64,000 nucleotides of DNA from Janthinobacterium sp. PC23-8 (lineage in GTDB: Bacteria > Pseudomonadota > Gammaproteobacteria > Burkholderiales > Burkholderiaceae_D). The notes beneath the pieces are model-generated. The model was not told the origin of the DNA. It ran no database searches and saw nothing but the letters and a program-made list of their open reading frames with translations. The translations under genes and the position numbers were made by a program. Location of the stretch: NCBI RefSeq assembly GCF_002250505.1, contig NZ_NJGY01000004.1, positions 59,453 to 123,452 of the forward strand, given 5' to 3'. Each line of letters begins with the position of its first letter. Position 1 is the stretch's first letter. Positions 1-7,399 of this stretch are shown piece by piece.

Positions 1-1252
1 CGGCCAGCGGCGCCAGCTCGCGCCGGCCCACCCGCAGGCGCCGGCAGGCGGCCGTGCCCACCACCAGCGCGCGCGCCAGCAAGGTACAAGCGGCGATCAG
101 CGCCACCGTGGCCGCGCCCTGCCGCGCAAACAACAACAGCATGGCGCCGGCCAGCACAATCAAGGGCAGCTGCAGCAGGCTTTCCAGATGCTTGCCGCCG
201 GTATTCCACAGGATAGGCGTCGACATGCCCCAGCTGATATAGGCCGGCATGGCCAGCGCCAGGATCGCCAGCACGATGCCGGACTCTTGCCAGACCTTGC
301 CGTACAGCACGCCGATCAGGGCCGGCGCCGTGACCGCCAGCAGCACGAACAGCGGCGCGATGACGATCCAGATCGTCGCCAGCACCGACAGATACATGTC
401 GCGCAGGCGCGGCAAGTCGTCCTGCAGCTTGGCGCCGGTGGCGAGAAACGCCGGCTGCAAGGCGCTCAGGAACAATCCGTTGGGCGTATTGGCCAGGTTG
501 TAGCCGACCGCATACACGCCGACCGCGTGGGCGGCCAGGAAACGACCGAGGAAGACCCGGTCCAGATTGTTCAGGAACCAGTTGCACAGATTGGTCACGA
601 ACACCGTCAGGCCCACATGGGTGGAGCGGCGCGCGCCCTCGTACCACAGCAGCGGACGCAGCGAAAAGCGCGTGCGCGCATAGGTCAGCAGCAACGCCGT
701 GGCGGCCTGGCCCAGCCAGGCCGCCACCAGGGTCCACACGCCGGCCCCGGCATACGCCATCGACAGGCCGATCAGCAGGTAGCCGACGATGTAACTGCTC
801 AATTGGATGATGTTGAGGGAGCGGAAATCGAGCTGGCGGCGCAGCAGGCCGCTGCCGGTAGCGGTCAGCGCATTGAGCACGCAGGTCAGGCTCATCCAGG
901 CGATCACGGGCCCGATGCGCGGCTCCCTGAAGTAGACGGCCACCCACGGCCCGACAAGGTACAGCAGCAGCATGGCCGCCAGCCCCGTCAGCGCCTGCCA
1001 GGTGACGGTAAAGCGCACGTCTTCCTCGCTCAGGGTCTGGTTTTGCACCAGCCCCCAGGAAAAGCCGAAATCGGCAAGAAAATTGCTGAACGTCATGACG
1101 AGCAAGCCCATCGCGAACAGGCCGTAGCTTTCCGGACCCAGCAGGCGCGCCAGCAGCACTTGCGTGACCAGTTGCAGGCCAAACATGAGGGCCGTGCCCA
1201 TCGCCGCCCATTTGACGGCGCTGACGCTTTTTTGATTGATATCGCTGCCCAT
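1..1252 (-). CDS. Wzx-like polysaccharide flippase (partial, runs off window start)
   Basis: The minus frame opens with ATG at 1252 (MGSDINQKSVSAVKWAAMGT) and stays open to base 1, giving about 417 residues without a stop. The protein is a chain of hydrophobic helices with the N-terminal pattern of the MOP-superfamily polysaccharide transporters (WzxC/RfbX type): an early LARLLGPESYGLFAMG segment, followed by repeated membrane spans. Such proteins flip lipid-linked oligosaccharide units across the inner membrane. It lies 46 bases downstream of epsI in the same direction, so it is probably the distal gene of the eps operon and moves the repeat unit begun by the glucose-1-P transferase encoded at 7400-8788. 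The C-terminus lies outside the window. Confidence 0.8.
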   Translation of the reverse strand, partial: MGSDINQKSVSAVKWAAMGTALMFGLQLVTQVLLARLLGPESYGLFAMGLLVMTFSNFLADFGFSWGLVQNQTLSEEDVRFTVTWQALTGLAAMLLLYLVGPWVAVYFREPRIGPVIAWMSLTCVLNALTATGSGLLRRQLDFRSLNIIQLSSYIVGYLLIGLSMAYAGAGVWTLVAAWLGQAATALLLTYARTRFSLRPLLWYEGARRSTHVGLTVFVTNLCNWFLNNLDRVFLGRFLAAHAVGVYAVGYNLANTPNGLFLSALQPAFLATGAKLQDDLPRLRDMYLSVLATIWIVIAPLFVLLAVTAPALIGVLYGKVWQESGIVLAILALAMPAYISWGMSTPILWNTGGKHLESLLQLPLIVLAGAMLLLFARQGAATVALIAACTLLARALVVGTAACRRLRVGRRELAPLA

Positions 1253-1298
1253 GATTCTCACTGTCTGCCCCGGGCGCGCGCGGCGCACCCTGGGCGCC

Positions 1299-1985
1299 TC
1301 AACCCGGCGGCGTGCCAATCAGGCGGCTGCGCTGTGCTTGCGGCATGCTGCCCAGCAGGCTGTTGACGAAGTTGGCCTGCAACTGATACGCGTGCGGCAA
1401 GTCGGTATCGATATTGGAAACACGAAACAGCATGGCGTCGGCGATGGTGCCCGTCAGCCCGTAGCGCAATTGCTCGAGCCGCTGCTGCAGGCCGACCTTG
1501 CTGATCTTGTTGCCAACCGTAATCCAGTACGTGATCGGTTCGCTGCGGTTGCCCGTCACCGCCAGCAGGCGCTTGACCGGCAACGGGCCATACGGCGTGG
1601 CAAGCGCGCCGTATTCGTCGCGCTCGACCTGGAAGCCTTGCGCCGCGTAACACACTTCCGGCTTGTGCACGCTCATGTTGTCGCTCTGGTCGCCGCCATA
1701 GGCGATCGACAGCATCACCCGTTCGCCGCGCGGATTGACATACGTGCGTGACAAAGTCTGGTTGTAGATCTTGTTCAGCCGCGACTGGGTTTCCGGATCG
1801 ACCTGCAAGGGCACCATGGTGGTGTCGAGACGCCACTCGCCAAACGCCTGCGGTATCGCCGTTTCCAGCGAAAAGACGGGGCGCTGGTCCGACATTTTCA
1901 CACTGGGCGCCACGGCGCGGCTGAGGACGGCTGCTGCCAGCAGCAAGGCGCCCAGCAGCAGGTTCATGCGTAACGAGGCATTCAT
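1299..1985 (-). CDS. epsI: EpsI family protein (exosortase-associated)
   Basis: A 228-residue protein with an N-terminal membrane anchor (residues 1-20) and a periplasmic domain. It carries the EpsI-family signature GGDQSDNMSVHKPEVCYAAQG, with a conserved His-Lys-Pro-Glu-Val-Cys-Tyr. EpsI proteins accompany, or are fused to, exosortases and are thought to act in exopolysaccharide processing or export; their reaction is unknown. I chose the ATG at 1985 because it overlaps the xrtB stop as ATGA, indicating translational coupling. A longer frame reaching 2039 lies inside xrtB and would lack this junction. Confidence 0.85.
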   Translation of the reverse strand: MNASLRMNLLLGALLLAAAVLSRAVAPSVKMSDQRPVFSLETAIPQAFGEWRLDTTMVPLQVDPETQSRLNKIYNQTLSRTYVNPRGERVMLSIAYGGDQSDNMSVHKPEVCYAAQGFQVERDEYGALATPYGPLPVKRLLAVTGNRSEPITYWITVGNKISKVGLQQRLEQLRYGLTGTIADAMLFRVSNIDTDLPHAYQLQANFVNSLLGSMPQAQRSRLIGTPPG

Positions 1986-2890
1986 GGCGATACTCCCGCA
2001 GCCGGCGCGCGCGGCGCGGCGCGCTTCCTGACGATCCATTGCAGCAAGGAATCAACGGCGAGGATCAACAGCAGGGCGCTGATGAACAGCACCATGCCGG
2101 CAAAGCCATGCAGGAAGCCCTGGCCGGCGGCGTCGCCGACGTGATAGGTGATCAGCGTCAGCACCATCACGCGGATGACGTTGGCGGTAAACGAAATCGG
2201 CACGATCAGCAGCGCCAGCACGATATTGCGAAACGGCGAGGTATGGCGCACCAGGTTCAGGTAAAACAGGCCCAGCGCCTCAAGCGTCAGCAGGGTCTGC
2301 AGGCCGGCGCAGGCGTCGGCCACCAGCAACTGGTACTGGCCGATCTGCAGGATCACGCCGGTGCGCGCGATCGGATAGCCGGCCAGGAAAAGGATGTGTT
2401 CGGTGACATAGGAGACGGCCATCTTCATCGGCATGGTCAGGGTGGTCACCAGCGGCAGCGGCAGCGGCACCATGAACAGCATGAAAAAGAAGGGGAACCA
2501 CAGCACGCGGGCAGCGGCGCCGCCGCGCTTGCTCAGCAGCAGCGCCAGACCGGTGCCGATCAGGGCCAGCAGTTCCAGCGACAGGATCTGCTGCGAACGG
2601 CCCAGCACATACAGCAGCAAGAAGGCCACCAGCAGCGGCCAGCCGGCGCGGCTGCCGGACGCGCCTTCGCTCCCGGCCAGCATCTCGGGCCACTTGCGGT
2701 AGATCAGCCACAGCGACAGCGCCAGGATGATCGGGCCATGGGCCTGCTCTTCGGTGGACCAGATGCCGCGAAACAGGCCGAGCAGACTGGGTAACAGCAT
2801 GGCCAGAAAGCCGGCCGCCAGCGGCAGCCAGTCGGGCAGCCGCTGGCGGCTGGCGCGGGCCGGCGGCATGGCGTGACCGGGGGCAACCAT
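1982..2890 (-). CDS. xrtB: Exosortase B
   Basis: A 302-residue polytopic membrane protein of the exosortase/archaeosortase family. The expected catalytic triad is visible: Cys194 in VADACAGLQTL, Arg240 in ANVIRVMVL and His261 in GFLHGFAGMVLF, each in or next to a membrane helix. Exosortases recognise C-terminal PEP-CTERM signals on exported proteins and cleave them. The B type is tied to eps loci. The start is the ATG at 2890, overlapping the epsG stop by one base (TGATG); a TTG one codon upstream is less likely. No PEP-CTERM substrate gene is seen in this window, so its targets must be elsewhere. Confidence 0.9.
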   Translation of the reverse strand: MVAPGHAMPPARASRQRLPDWLPLAAGFLAMLLPSLLGLFRGIWSTEEQAHGPIILALSLWLIYRKWPEMLAGSEGASGSRAGWPLLVAFLLLYVLGRSQQILSLELLALIGTGLALLLSKRGGAAARVLWFPFFFMLFMVPLPLPLVTTLTMPMKMAVSYVTEHILFLAGYPIARTGVILQIGQYQLLVADACAGLQTLLTLEALGLFYLNLVRHTSPFRNIVLALLIVPISFTANVIRVMVLTLITYHVGDAAGQGFLHGFAGMVLFISALLLILAVDSLLQWIVRKRAAPRAPAAGVSP

Positions 2891-3777
2891 CAAAAATCGA
2901 CCATCACGGAACCGACCACCTGGGCGCCGCTTTGCGTCATCTGCTCGGACATGGCGGCCACTTCGGCCATCGGCGTCTTGTTCTTGCGCGCCACCAGCAG
3001 CACGCCGCCGGCGCGCGCGGCCACCGCGATGGCGTCGGAACCGGTGGCGTAAGCCGGCACGTCGTAGAGCACCGCGTCATAGCGGCTTTCGAGCTGCTTG
3101 TTGAGCGTGACAAAGGAGCTACGGCTGAGCAACTCCTGAGGATTCGGCGGCAAGGTGCCCGCCGCCAGCACCGACAGGGCGACAAACGATTCCACCTTGG
3201 CGATGATGTCGAGCTCGGCACGCCCGGCCAGTACGTCCGACAGGCCCTGGCGCGTTTTCAGGTCGAAGATTTCATGCTGGCGCGGCTTGCGCAGGTTGGC
3301 GTCGACCAGCAATGTATGCTCGCCCAACTGGGAAAACACCACCGCCAGGTTGGCCGCGAACAGGCTGGCGCCGTCGCCCGGCTCCATGCCCAGCACCACC
3401 AGCGACTTGCTGCCGCGGGCAAACCAGCGCAGCATCAGCTGGCTGCGCACGGCGCGCAGGGTTTCCACTTGTGAACTGAACGGCTGGTAGGCGGCCACCA
3501 GTTCGGCCGGATACTTGCCGGCGCCCGGCTGCAGGTAGGGATAGTCGAACTGGCGCGCCAGCACCTGCTGGATATCCGCTTCCGTGATCAGACCCAGGCG
3601 CTGCGCCGCTTCGCCGAAACGGATGCCCAGTTCCTTTTGCATGCGCAGCACGCGCTCGGCATTTTCCGGCGTGATCTTGCCTGATTCGAGCAGCAGGCCG
3701 CCGATACTGGAGCCGGCGCCGCTGCTCTGGGGCGTACTGTTCAATACATGTGCACTTGATGTCATCTCGGTTTCCAT
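2890..3777 (-). CDS. epsG: EpsG-type chain-length determinant tyrosine kinase
   Basis: The protein has about 295 residues. Residues roughly 25-85 form a small helical domain (GGLLLESGKITPENAERVL) like the N-terminal domain of GspE/MshE ATPases. Residues 110-295 resemble the cytoplasmic BY-kinase/ParA-like domain. The A-type motif reads GMEPGDGASLFAANLA, so the usual Walker lysine is Ala; the A' motif (LLVDANLRKPRQ) and YDAVLYDVPAY are present. In this system EpsG pairs with the separate chain-length protein EpsF, encoded one base upstream, to control polymer length. The tyrosine cluster usual at BY-kinase tails is absent. The ATG at 3777 was chosen; the ATG at 3765 is an alternative, and the longer GTG frame to 3813 would overlap epsF. 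Confidence 0.8.
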   Translation of the reverse strand: METEMTSSAHVLNSTPQSSGAGSSIGGLLLESGKITPENAERVLRMQKELGIRFGEAAQRLGLITEADIQQVLARQFDYPYLQPGAGKYPAELVAAYQPFSSQVETLRAVRSQLMLRWFARGSKSLVVLGMEPGDGASLFAANLAVVFSQLGEHTLLVDANLRKPRQHEIFDLKTRQGLSDVLAGRAELDIIAKVESFVALSVLAAGTLPPNPQELLSRSSFVTLNKQLESRYDAVLYDVPAYATGSDAIAVAARAGGVLLVARKNKTPMAEVAAMSEQMTQSGAQVVGSVMVDF

Positions 3778-3778
3778 C

Positions 3779-5185
3779 TCAATTGAGGCGCAGGCGGCGC
3801 GGCAGCATGCCACGCAAGCCCCGCATGCGGTGCCGCTTCGGTTTCCAGTCGATCACACCGAAGACGGGAATCTGCAACACGTCACTCAAGTCCTGGTCCG
3901 AACGGATGCGGCGGTCCAGCAGTTCGGCCAGCATGGCCAGGCCGCAGCCGAGCATGATGCCGAGGAAAATCGACAGCAGCACATTGCGCGGGATATTCGG
4001 GCTGTCCGGCTGGATCGGCGCGACGGCGGGATTGAGCATGGCGATATCGGACTGCTCGGCCTGGCCTTCGATGCGCGTCTGCGACAGGCGCTGCGAGGTC
4101 ACGTCGAAGGCGCGCTGGGCGCTTTCCACATCCTTGCTCATCACGCCCATTTCATCGCGCGTGCGGTTCAGTTCCAGCACCTTGGCCTTTTGCGCGGCCA
4201 GGGCGGCGCGGATCGACGCTTCGCGCTGCTGCAGGATTTGCGCATTGTTGCCCACGCTCTGGGAGGTGGCGCGGGTCTGTTCGGCCAGGTCGCGGCGCAG
4301 CTTGTCCACTTCGGCCTTGGCGCTCTGGTATTGCGGGTGATTGCGGTCCAGGCGCTGGCCCAGTTCGGCCAGCTTGCCTTCGGCATTGCCCAGGCCCAGC
4401 TTGAGGCTCTGGATCAGCGGATTCGAGGCCACGTCGGGCGATTCGGAGGTGTTGCTGCCCGACGCCATGCGCTGGCGCGAGGTCGCTTCTATCGCCTGCG
4501 ACTGGGCCACGACCAGCTGCGCCGACAAGTCGTTCAGACGGTTCGATTCGACGTCGAGACGGTTGTCGAGGCTGACGATGCCATTGTCCTGCTGGTATTT
4601 CGACAAGCGGCTTTGCGCCTGTTCGACGTTGTCGCGCAGCAACTTGGTCTGGTCGTCGAAATAGGTGGTCGCCTTGCGCATCGGATCGACCTTCAGCTGG
4701 ATGCTGACCTTCTGGTATTGCTCGGCAAACGCATTCGACACGGCCGCCACGAATTGCGGATCGGCGCCCTTGAAGCTGATGTCGACCACGCTGCTTTCAC
4801 GCGAGGGCATCACCTCGAGCTTTCTCAGCAGCAAATCGGCCAGCCAGTCGCGCACCGTGCCCCTGCCTTTTGCCGCCTCATTGAACTGGGCAATGACGGC
4901 CGGGCTGCGCGCCAGTTCGAGCTGGTCGACCACGCGCAAGGCCACGTTCTTGCTGCCGATAATGTCCACCTGGGTGGCCATGTAGCCCGGCAGCAGCTGC
5001 CCGGGCAAGGTCACGCCGGTCAGCGGATCGATACCCTTGTAGTTCATCAGCAAGGTGCTGGTGGCCTTGTAGGTCTTGGGCAAGACCAGGCTGACACCGA
5101 GCGCCAGCGCGACGGTGATCAACAGGGTCAGCAGTACAATTTTCTTGCGTGCCCGCAGGATCAGCAACAGTTGGGAGAGATTCAT
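3779..5185 (-). CDS. epsF: EpsF-type chain-length determinant (Wzz domain)
   Basis: A 468-residue inner-membrane protein. One transmembrane segment lies near residues 16-36 (IVLLTLLITVALALGVSLV) and a second near 405-430, before a short basic tail. Between them is a long periplasmic coiled coil (residues about 165-380), the layout of polysaccharide co-polymerases with a Wzz domain. The residues next to the second span (DSPNIPRNVLLSIFLGIMLG) match the Pro/Gly-rich Wzz motif. It sets exopolysaccharide chain length together with EpsG. The ATG at 5185 gives the expected short cytoplasmic N-terminus (MNLSQLLLILRARKK). Confidence 0.88.
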   Translation of the reverse strand: MNLSQLLLILRARKKIVLLTLLITVALALGVSLVLPKTYKATSTLLMNYKGIDPLTGVTLPGQLLPGYMATQVDIIGSKNVALRVVDQLELARSPAVIAQFNEAAKGRGTVRDWLADLLLRKLEVMPSRESSVVDISFKGADPQFVAAVSNAFAEQYQKVSIQLKVDPMRKATTYFDDQTKLLRDNVEQAQSRLSKYQQDNGIVSLDNRLDVESNRLNDLSAQLVVAQSQAIEATSRQRMASGSNTSESPDVASNPLIQSLKLGLGNAEGKLAELGQRLDRNHPQYQSAKAEVDKLRRDLAEQTRATSQSVGNNAQILQQREASIRAALAAQKAKVLELNRTRDEMGVMSKDVESAQRAFDVTSQRLSQTRIEGQAEQSDIAMLNPAVAPIQPDSPNIPRNVLLSIFLGIMLGCGLAMLAELLDRRIRSDQDLSDVLQIPVFGVIDWKPKRHRMRGLRGMLPRRLRLN

Positions 5186-5227
5186 TTCAATGCTTTCAAT
5201 ACGGGCAAATACGGCGCAAAGGCGCGC

Positions 5228-6016
5228 TTAAAACAGGCTTTCCTGGACATACACGACATCGTCGACCAGCAGCAGATCGTCGTGCCTGGCCTCGATCACT
5301 TCGACCTGGCCGGCCGCATTGCGGCGCTTGATGCGCACGCCGCGTTCGGTGCCGCGCTGGGTCAGGCCGCCGCCGGCGGCCAGCGCCTGCAGCACCGTCA
5401 TGTTGCGTTCCAGGCGAAAGGCGCCCGGACGCTGGACTTCGCCGTAGATATAGAAGCGCGGCGCGCGTTCGACGTAGATGATATCGTTGCCCGTCACGTC
5501 GACATCGCCCTTCAGGTCGCCACTGCGCACGATGTCGAGGATATCGATCACTTCACGCGAGGGCTTGCCTGCGCGCTTGCGGATCAGGCTGACCTGGTCG
5601 GCGCCTTCCGGATTCATGCCGCCGGCCATGGCCAGCATGTCCATCACGGTACGCTTGCCTTCCAGCGGATAGCGGCCGGGGCGGTTGACCTGACCCAGTA
5701 CCGAAGCCTGCTGGCTTTGCAGGCTGGTGACGATGATGTTGACCTGTGCCTTGCGCAGGTAGCCACCGCTCTCCAACAGGCCGCCGAGTTTCTTTTCCGC
5801 CGCCGACGCCGACAGGCCGCCGACATCGACCGCGCCCACCAGAGGAAAGGTAATCTGGCCCGCCTCGCTCACGCGCGTCTCCAGGCCCAGGTCAGGGTTG
5901 CCGTAGACGGAGATTTTCAGGACATCGCCCGCACCGAGCGGCACATCGGCGGCCGATGCAAAACTTGCGGCCAGTGCCAGGAAGGCCGCCATCATCCAGT
6001 GTGCGAGTTGTTTCAT
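5228..6016 (-). CDS. epsE: EpsE-type polysaccharide export protein (SLBB domains)
   Basis: The protein has 262 residues with a Sec signal peptide (about residues 1-22, ending ASFASAADVP). A polysaccharide-export domain follows (residues 25-105, LGAGDVLKISVYGNPDLG), then SLBB-like ligand-binding repeats, including VLGQVNRPGRYPLEGKRTV and IYGEVQRPGAFRLERNMTV. Proteins of this type form the periplasmic/outer-membrane channel for the polymer. There is no lipobox Cys, unlike the E. coli Wza type, so membrane insertion probably relies on partners such as EpsL. It lies 42 bases upstream of epsF in the same operon. Confidence 0.87.
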   Translation of the reverse strand: MKQLAHWMMAAFLALAASFASAADVPLGAGDVLKISVYGNPDLGLETRVSEAGQITFPLVGAVDVGGLSASAAEKKLGGLLESGGYLRKAQVNIIVTSLQSQQASVLGQVNRPGRYPLEGKRTVMDMLAMAGGMNPEGADQVSLIRKRAGKPSREVIDILDIVRSGDLKGDVDVTGNDIIYVERAPRFYIYGEVQRPGAFRLERNMTVLQALAAGGGLTQRGTERGVRIKRRNAAGQVEVIEARHDDLLLVDDVVYVQESLF

Positions 6017-6080
6017 GATTGCTGATACCCATTGGTAAGTACTGCTATTGAAGTAAGGAATGTCGAATCGCCTGGCGCGC

Positions 6081-7052
6081 CTATTTCAAGCCGGCCACGC
6101 CACGCTCATTGGATTCGCTGGTGCTGCCCGACGGAGCGGCCGGGACCGGGACCGGGACCGGGACCGGGGCCGGGGCCGGGGCAGCTGGCGCCGGCGCTGC
6201 CGCCGTGGCAGACGCATCCTTGTTGAAGTACTCGATCCTGGCGCTGGCGCGCAGGCGCTTCAACTCGGCGTCGGCGGCATCCTTGCTTTTCTTATTGACG
6301 AGAAATTGCTCGATTTGCGGCGCGGCCGCGTCCAGGCCCACCGGCGTGTCCTTCACATCGGACAGCGACACGAGCAGGCTGCGCTCGCCTTCGCGCACGA
6401 TGAACAACTGCCCTTTCGACATCGCCGCCAGCTTGCGGCTCAGTTCCGGCGCCAGGTCGGCGCTGGTGCGCGACACCTGGCTGGGGGCATAGGCGACCTT
6501 GTGGCTGTCGAGCCATTGCGCCACGTCCCCGAGCGACCTGGCGCCGTCGATCACGGCCTTCAACTCGTCGTTGAGCGCGCTGGTCGGCAGGATCAGCTGG
6601 CGCATGTCGAACTGCTTGCGCTGGGTGAAAAACTGCGGATTTTGCGTGAAATACGCTTCCACTTCGGCCTTGCTCGGGCGCACGGCGGCGCCGATACGCT
6701 TTTGCATGTAGGCCTGGGCCAGGATCAGGGACTTGGCCCGCTCGATCGCCTGCATGACTTTCGGATCGCGATCAACCTTTTCCTTCTCCGCTTCATTTTG
6801 CAGCAGTTGGCGATCGATCAGCGACTCGAGCAACTGCTTGCTGGCCACCGCCTGCTGGGCCGACTGCACGCCGGCGCGCTGCAATTCTTCATTGAGCTGC
6901 AAGATGGTGATTTCCTTGCCATTGACGCTGGCCAGCGACTGGCCAGGTTTCTTGTCCTTGTCGCCACAGGCGGACAAGCCGGCGGCGGCCAGCAGGACGA
7001 GCGCGGCGCACAGCAGGCGTGGCGCGGGACGGGCGTAGATAGAGTGATTCAA
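6081..7052 (-). CDS. epsD: EpsD-type peptidyl-prolyl cis-trans isomerase lipoprotein
   Basis: The N-terminus reads LLAAAGLSAC, a lipobox with an acylatable Cys, so this is a periplasmic lipoprotein. The rest resembles SurA/PpiD-like chaperones: an N-terminal helical region (VNGKEITILQLNEELQ) and a parvulin-like middle (RQLILPTSALNDELKAVIDG). EpsD proteins are thought to help fold or assemble the exopolysaccharide secretion machinery. I place the start at a TTG (7052), because AAGGAG lies five bases upstream and a signal peptide then starts correctly; the upstream GTG at 7133 lacks this. The C-terminus is a Pro/Ala/Val tail encoded by a hexamer repeat. Confidence 0.8.
   Translation of the reverse strand: MNHSIYARPAPRLLCAALVLLAAAGLSACGDKDKKPGQSLASVNGKEITILQLNEELQRAGVQSAQQAVASKQLLESLIDRQLLQNEAEKEKVDRDPKVMQAIERAKSLILAQAYMQKRIGAAVRPSKAEVEAYFTQNPQFFTQRKQFDMRQLILPTSALNDELKAVIDGARSLGDVAQWLDSHKVAYAPSQVSRTSADLAPELSRKLAAMSKGQLFIVREGERSLLVSLSDVKDTPVGLDAAAPQIEQFLVNKKSKDAADAELKRLRASARIEYFNKDASATAAAPAPAAPAPAPVPVPVPVPAAPSGSTSESNERGVAGLK
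6142..6183. repeat. Hexamer repeat inside epsD (GGGACC/GGGGCC)
   Basis: On the plus strand GGGACC occurs four times in tandem, followed by GGGGCC variants. In the epsD frame this encodes alternating Pro-Val and Pro-Ala near the C-terminus. The unit is two codons, so slippage would change tail length without a frameshift. Confidence 0.85.
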
Positions 7053-7194
7053 GCATGCTCCTTGGCAAACGGGCCAGAAAATGGATACCTCAGTGACGAA
7101 ATCAACTGGCAACCCGGCGCTGGTGCGCGGCACGGTGAGCGCCAGATGTTCTCCTCAGGACATGGATATACATCAAACAATTAACAATATTGTA

Positions 7195-7223
7195 AATATA
7201 ATGCATCCAGCATAACTCAACAA
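7195..7223 (-). promoter_or_regulatory. Candidate sigma-70 promoter for epsD and downstream eps genes
   Basis: On the minus strand TTGTTG (7223-7218) is separated by 17 bases from TATATT (7200-7195), about 140 bases before the epsD start. Sequence match only. Confidence 0.4.
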
Positions 7224-7344
7224 GCAGAATATTTGCAAAAACAACTACTAACAAGATAAAAAAACAACTTTTTCCACCGTCTTTTTGATTGCAAATGATT
7301 ATGCATCATATGCAGCGCGAGTGCGGCTGGACGATGACTCATCT

Positions 7345-7362
7345 TGCATTGCAAGCAATGCA
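7345..7362. promoter_or_regulatory. 18-base palindrome, possible operator
   Basis: TGCATTGC-AA-GCAATGCA is a perfect inverted repeat with 8-base arms and a 2-base centre, lying 38 bases past the 3' end of the glucosyltransferase gene and upstream of the epsD promoter. The geometry fits a dimeric DNA-binding protein; the protein is unknown. Confidence 0.35.
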
Positions 7363-7399
7363 TAAGGCAACGCAAGCCCGGCAGGAGCAAGGCAGGCAA

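Larger units (their letters stand above)
7053..7399 (-). other. AT-rich intergenic region between the glucosyltransferase gene and epsD
   Basis: No gene is seen here. The region is much richer in A/T than its surroundings. It holds a candidate promoter (7195-7223), a perfect 10-base palindrome ACAATATTGT at 7184-7193 overlapping the predicted transcription start, and an 18-base palindrome at 7345-7362. These suggest that epsD and the genes downstream have their own regulated promoter. Confidence 0.55.

Noticed and set aside
3584-6025. 813-codon plus-strand open frame opposite epsG, epsF and epsE
   Set aside because: It is antisense to three well-recognised genes, and its Gln/His/Ala-rich composition is typical of the mirror frame of GC-rich coding DNA. 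The same holds for other long antisense frames.
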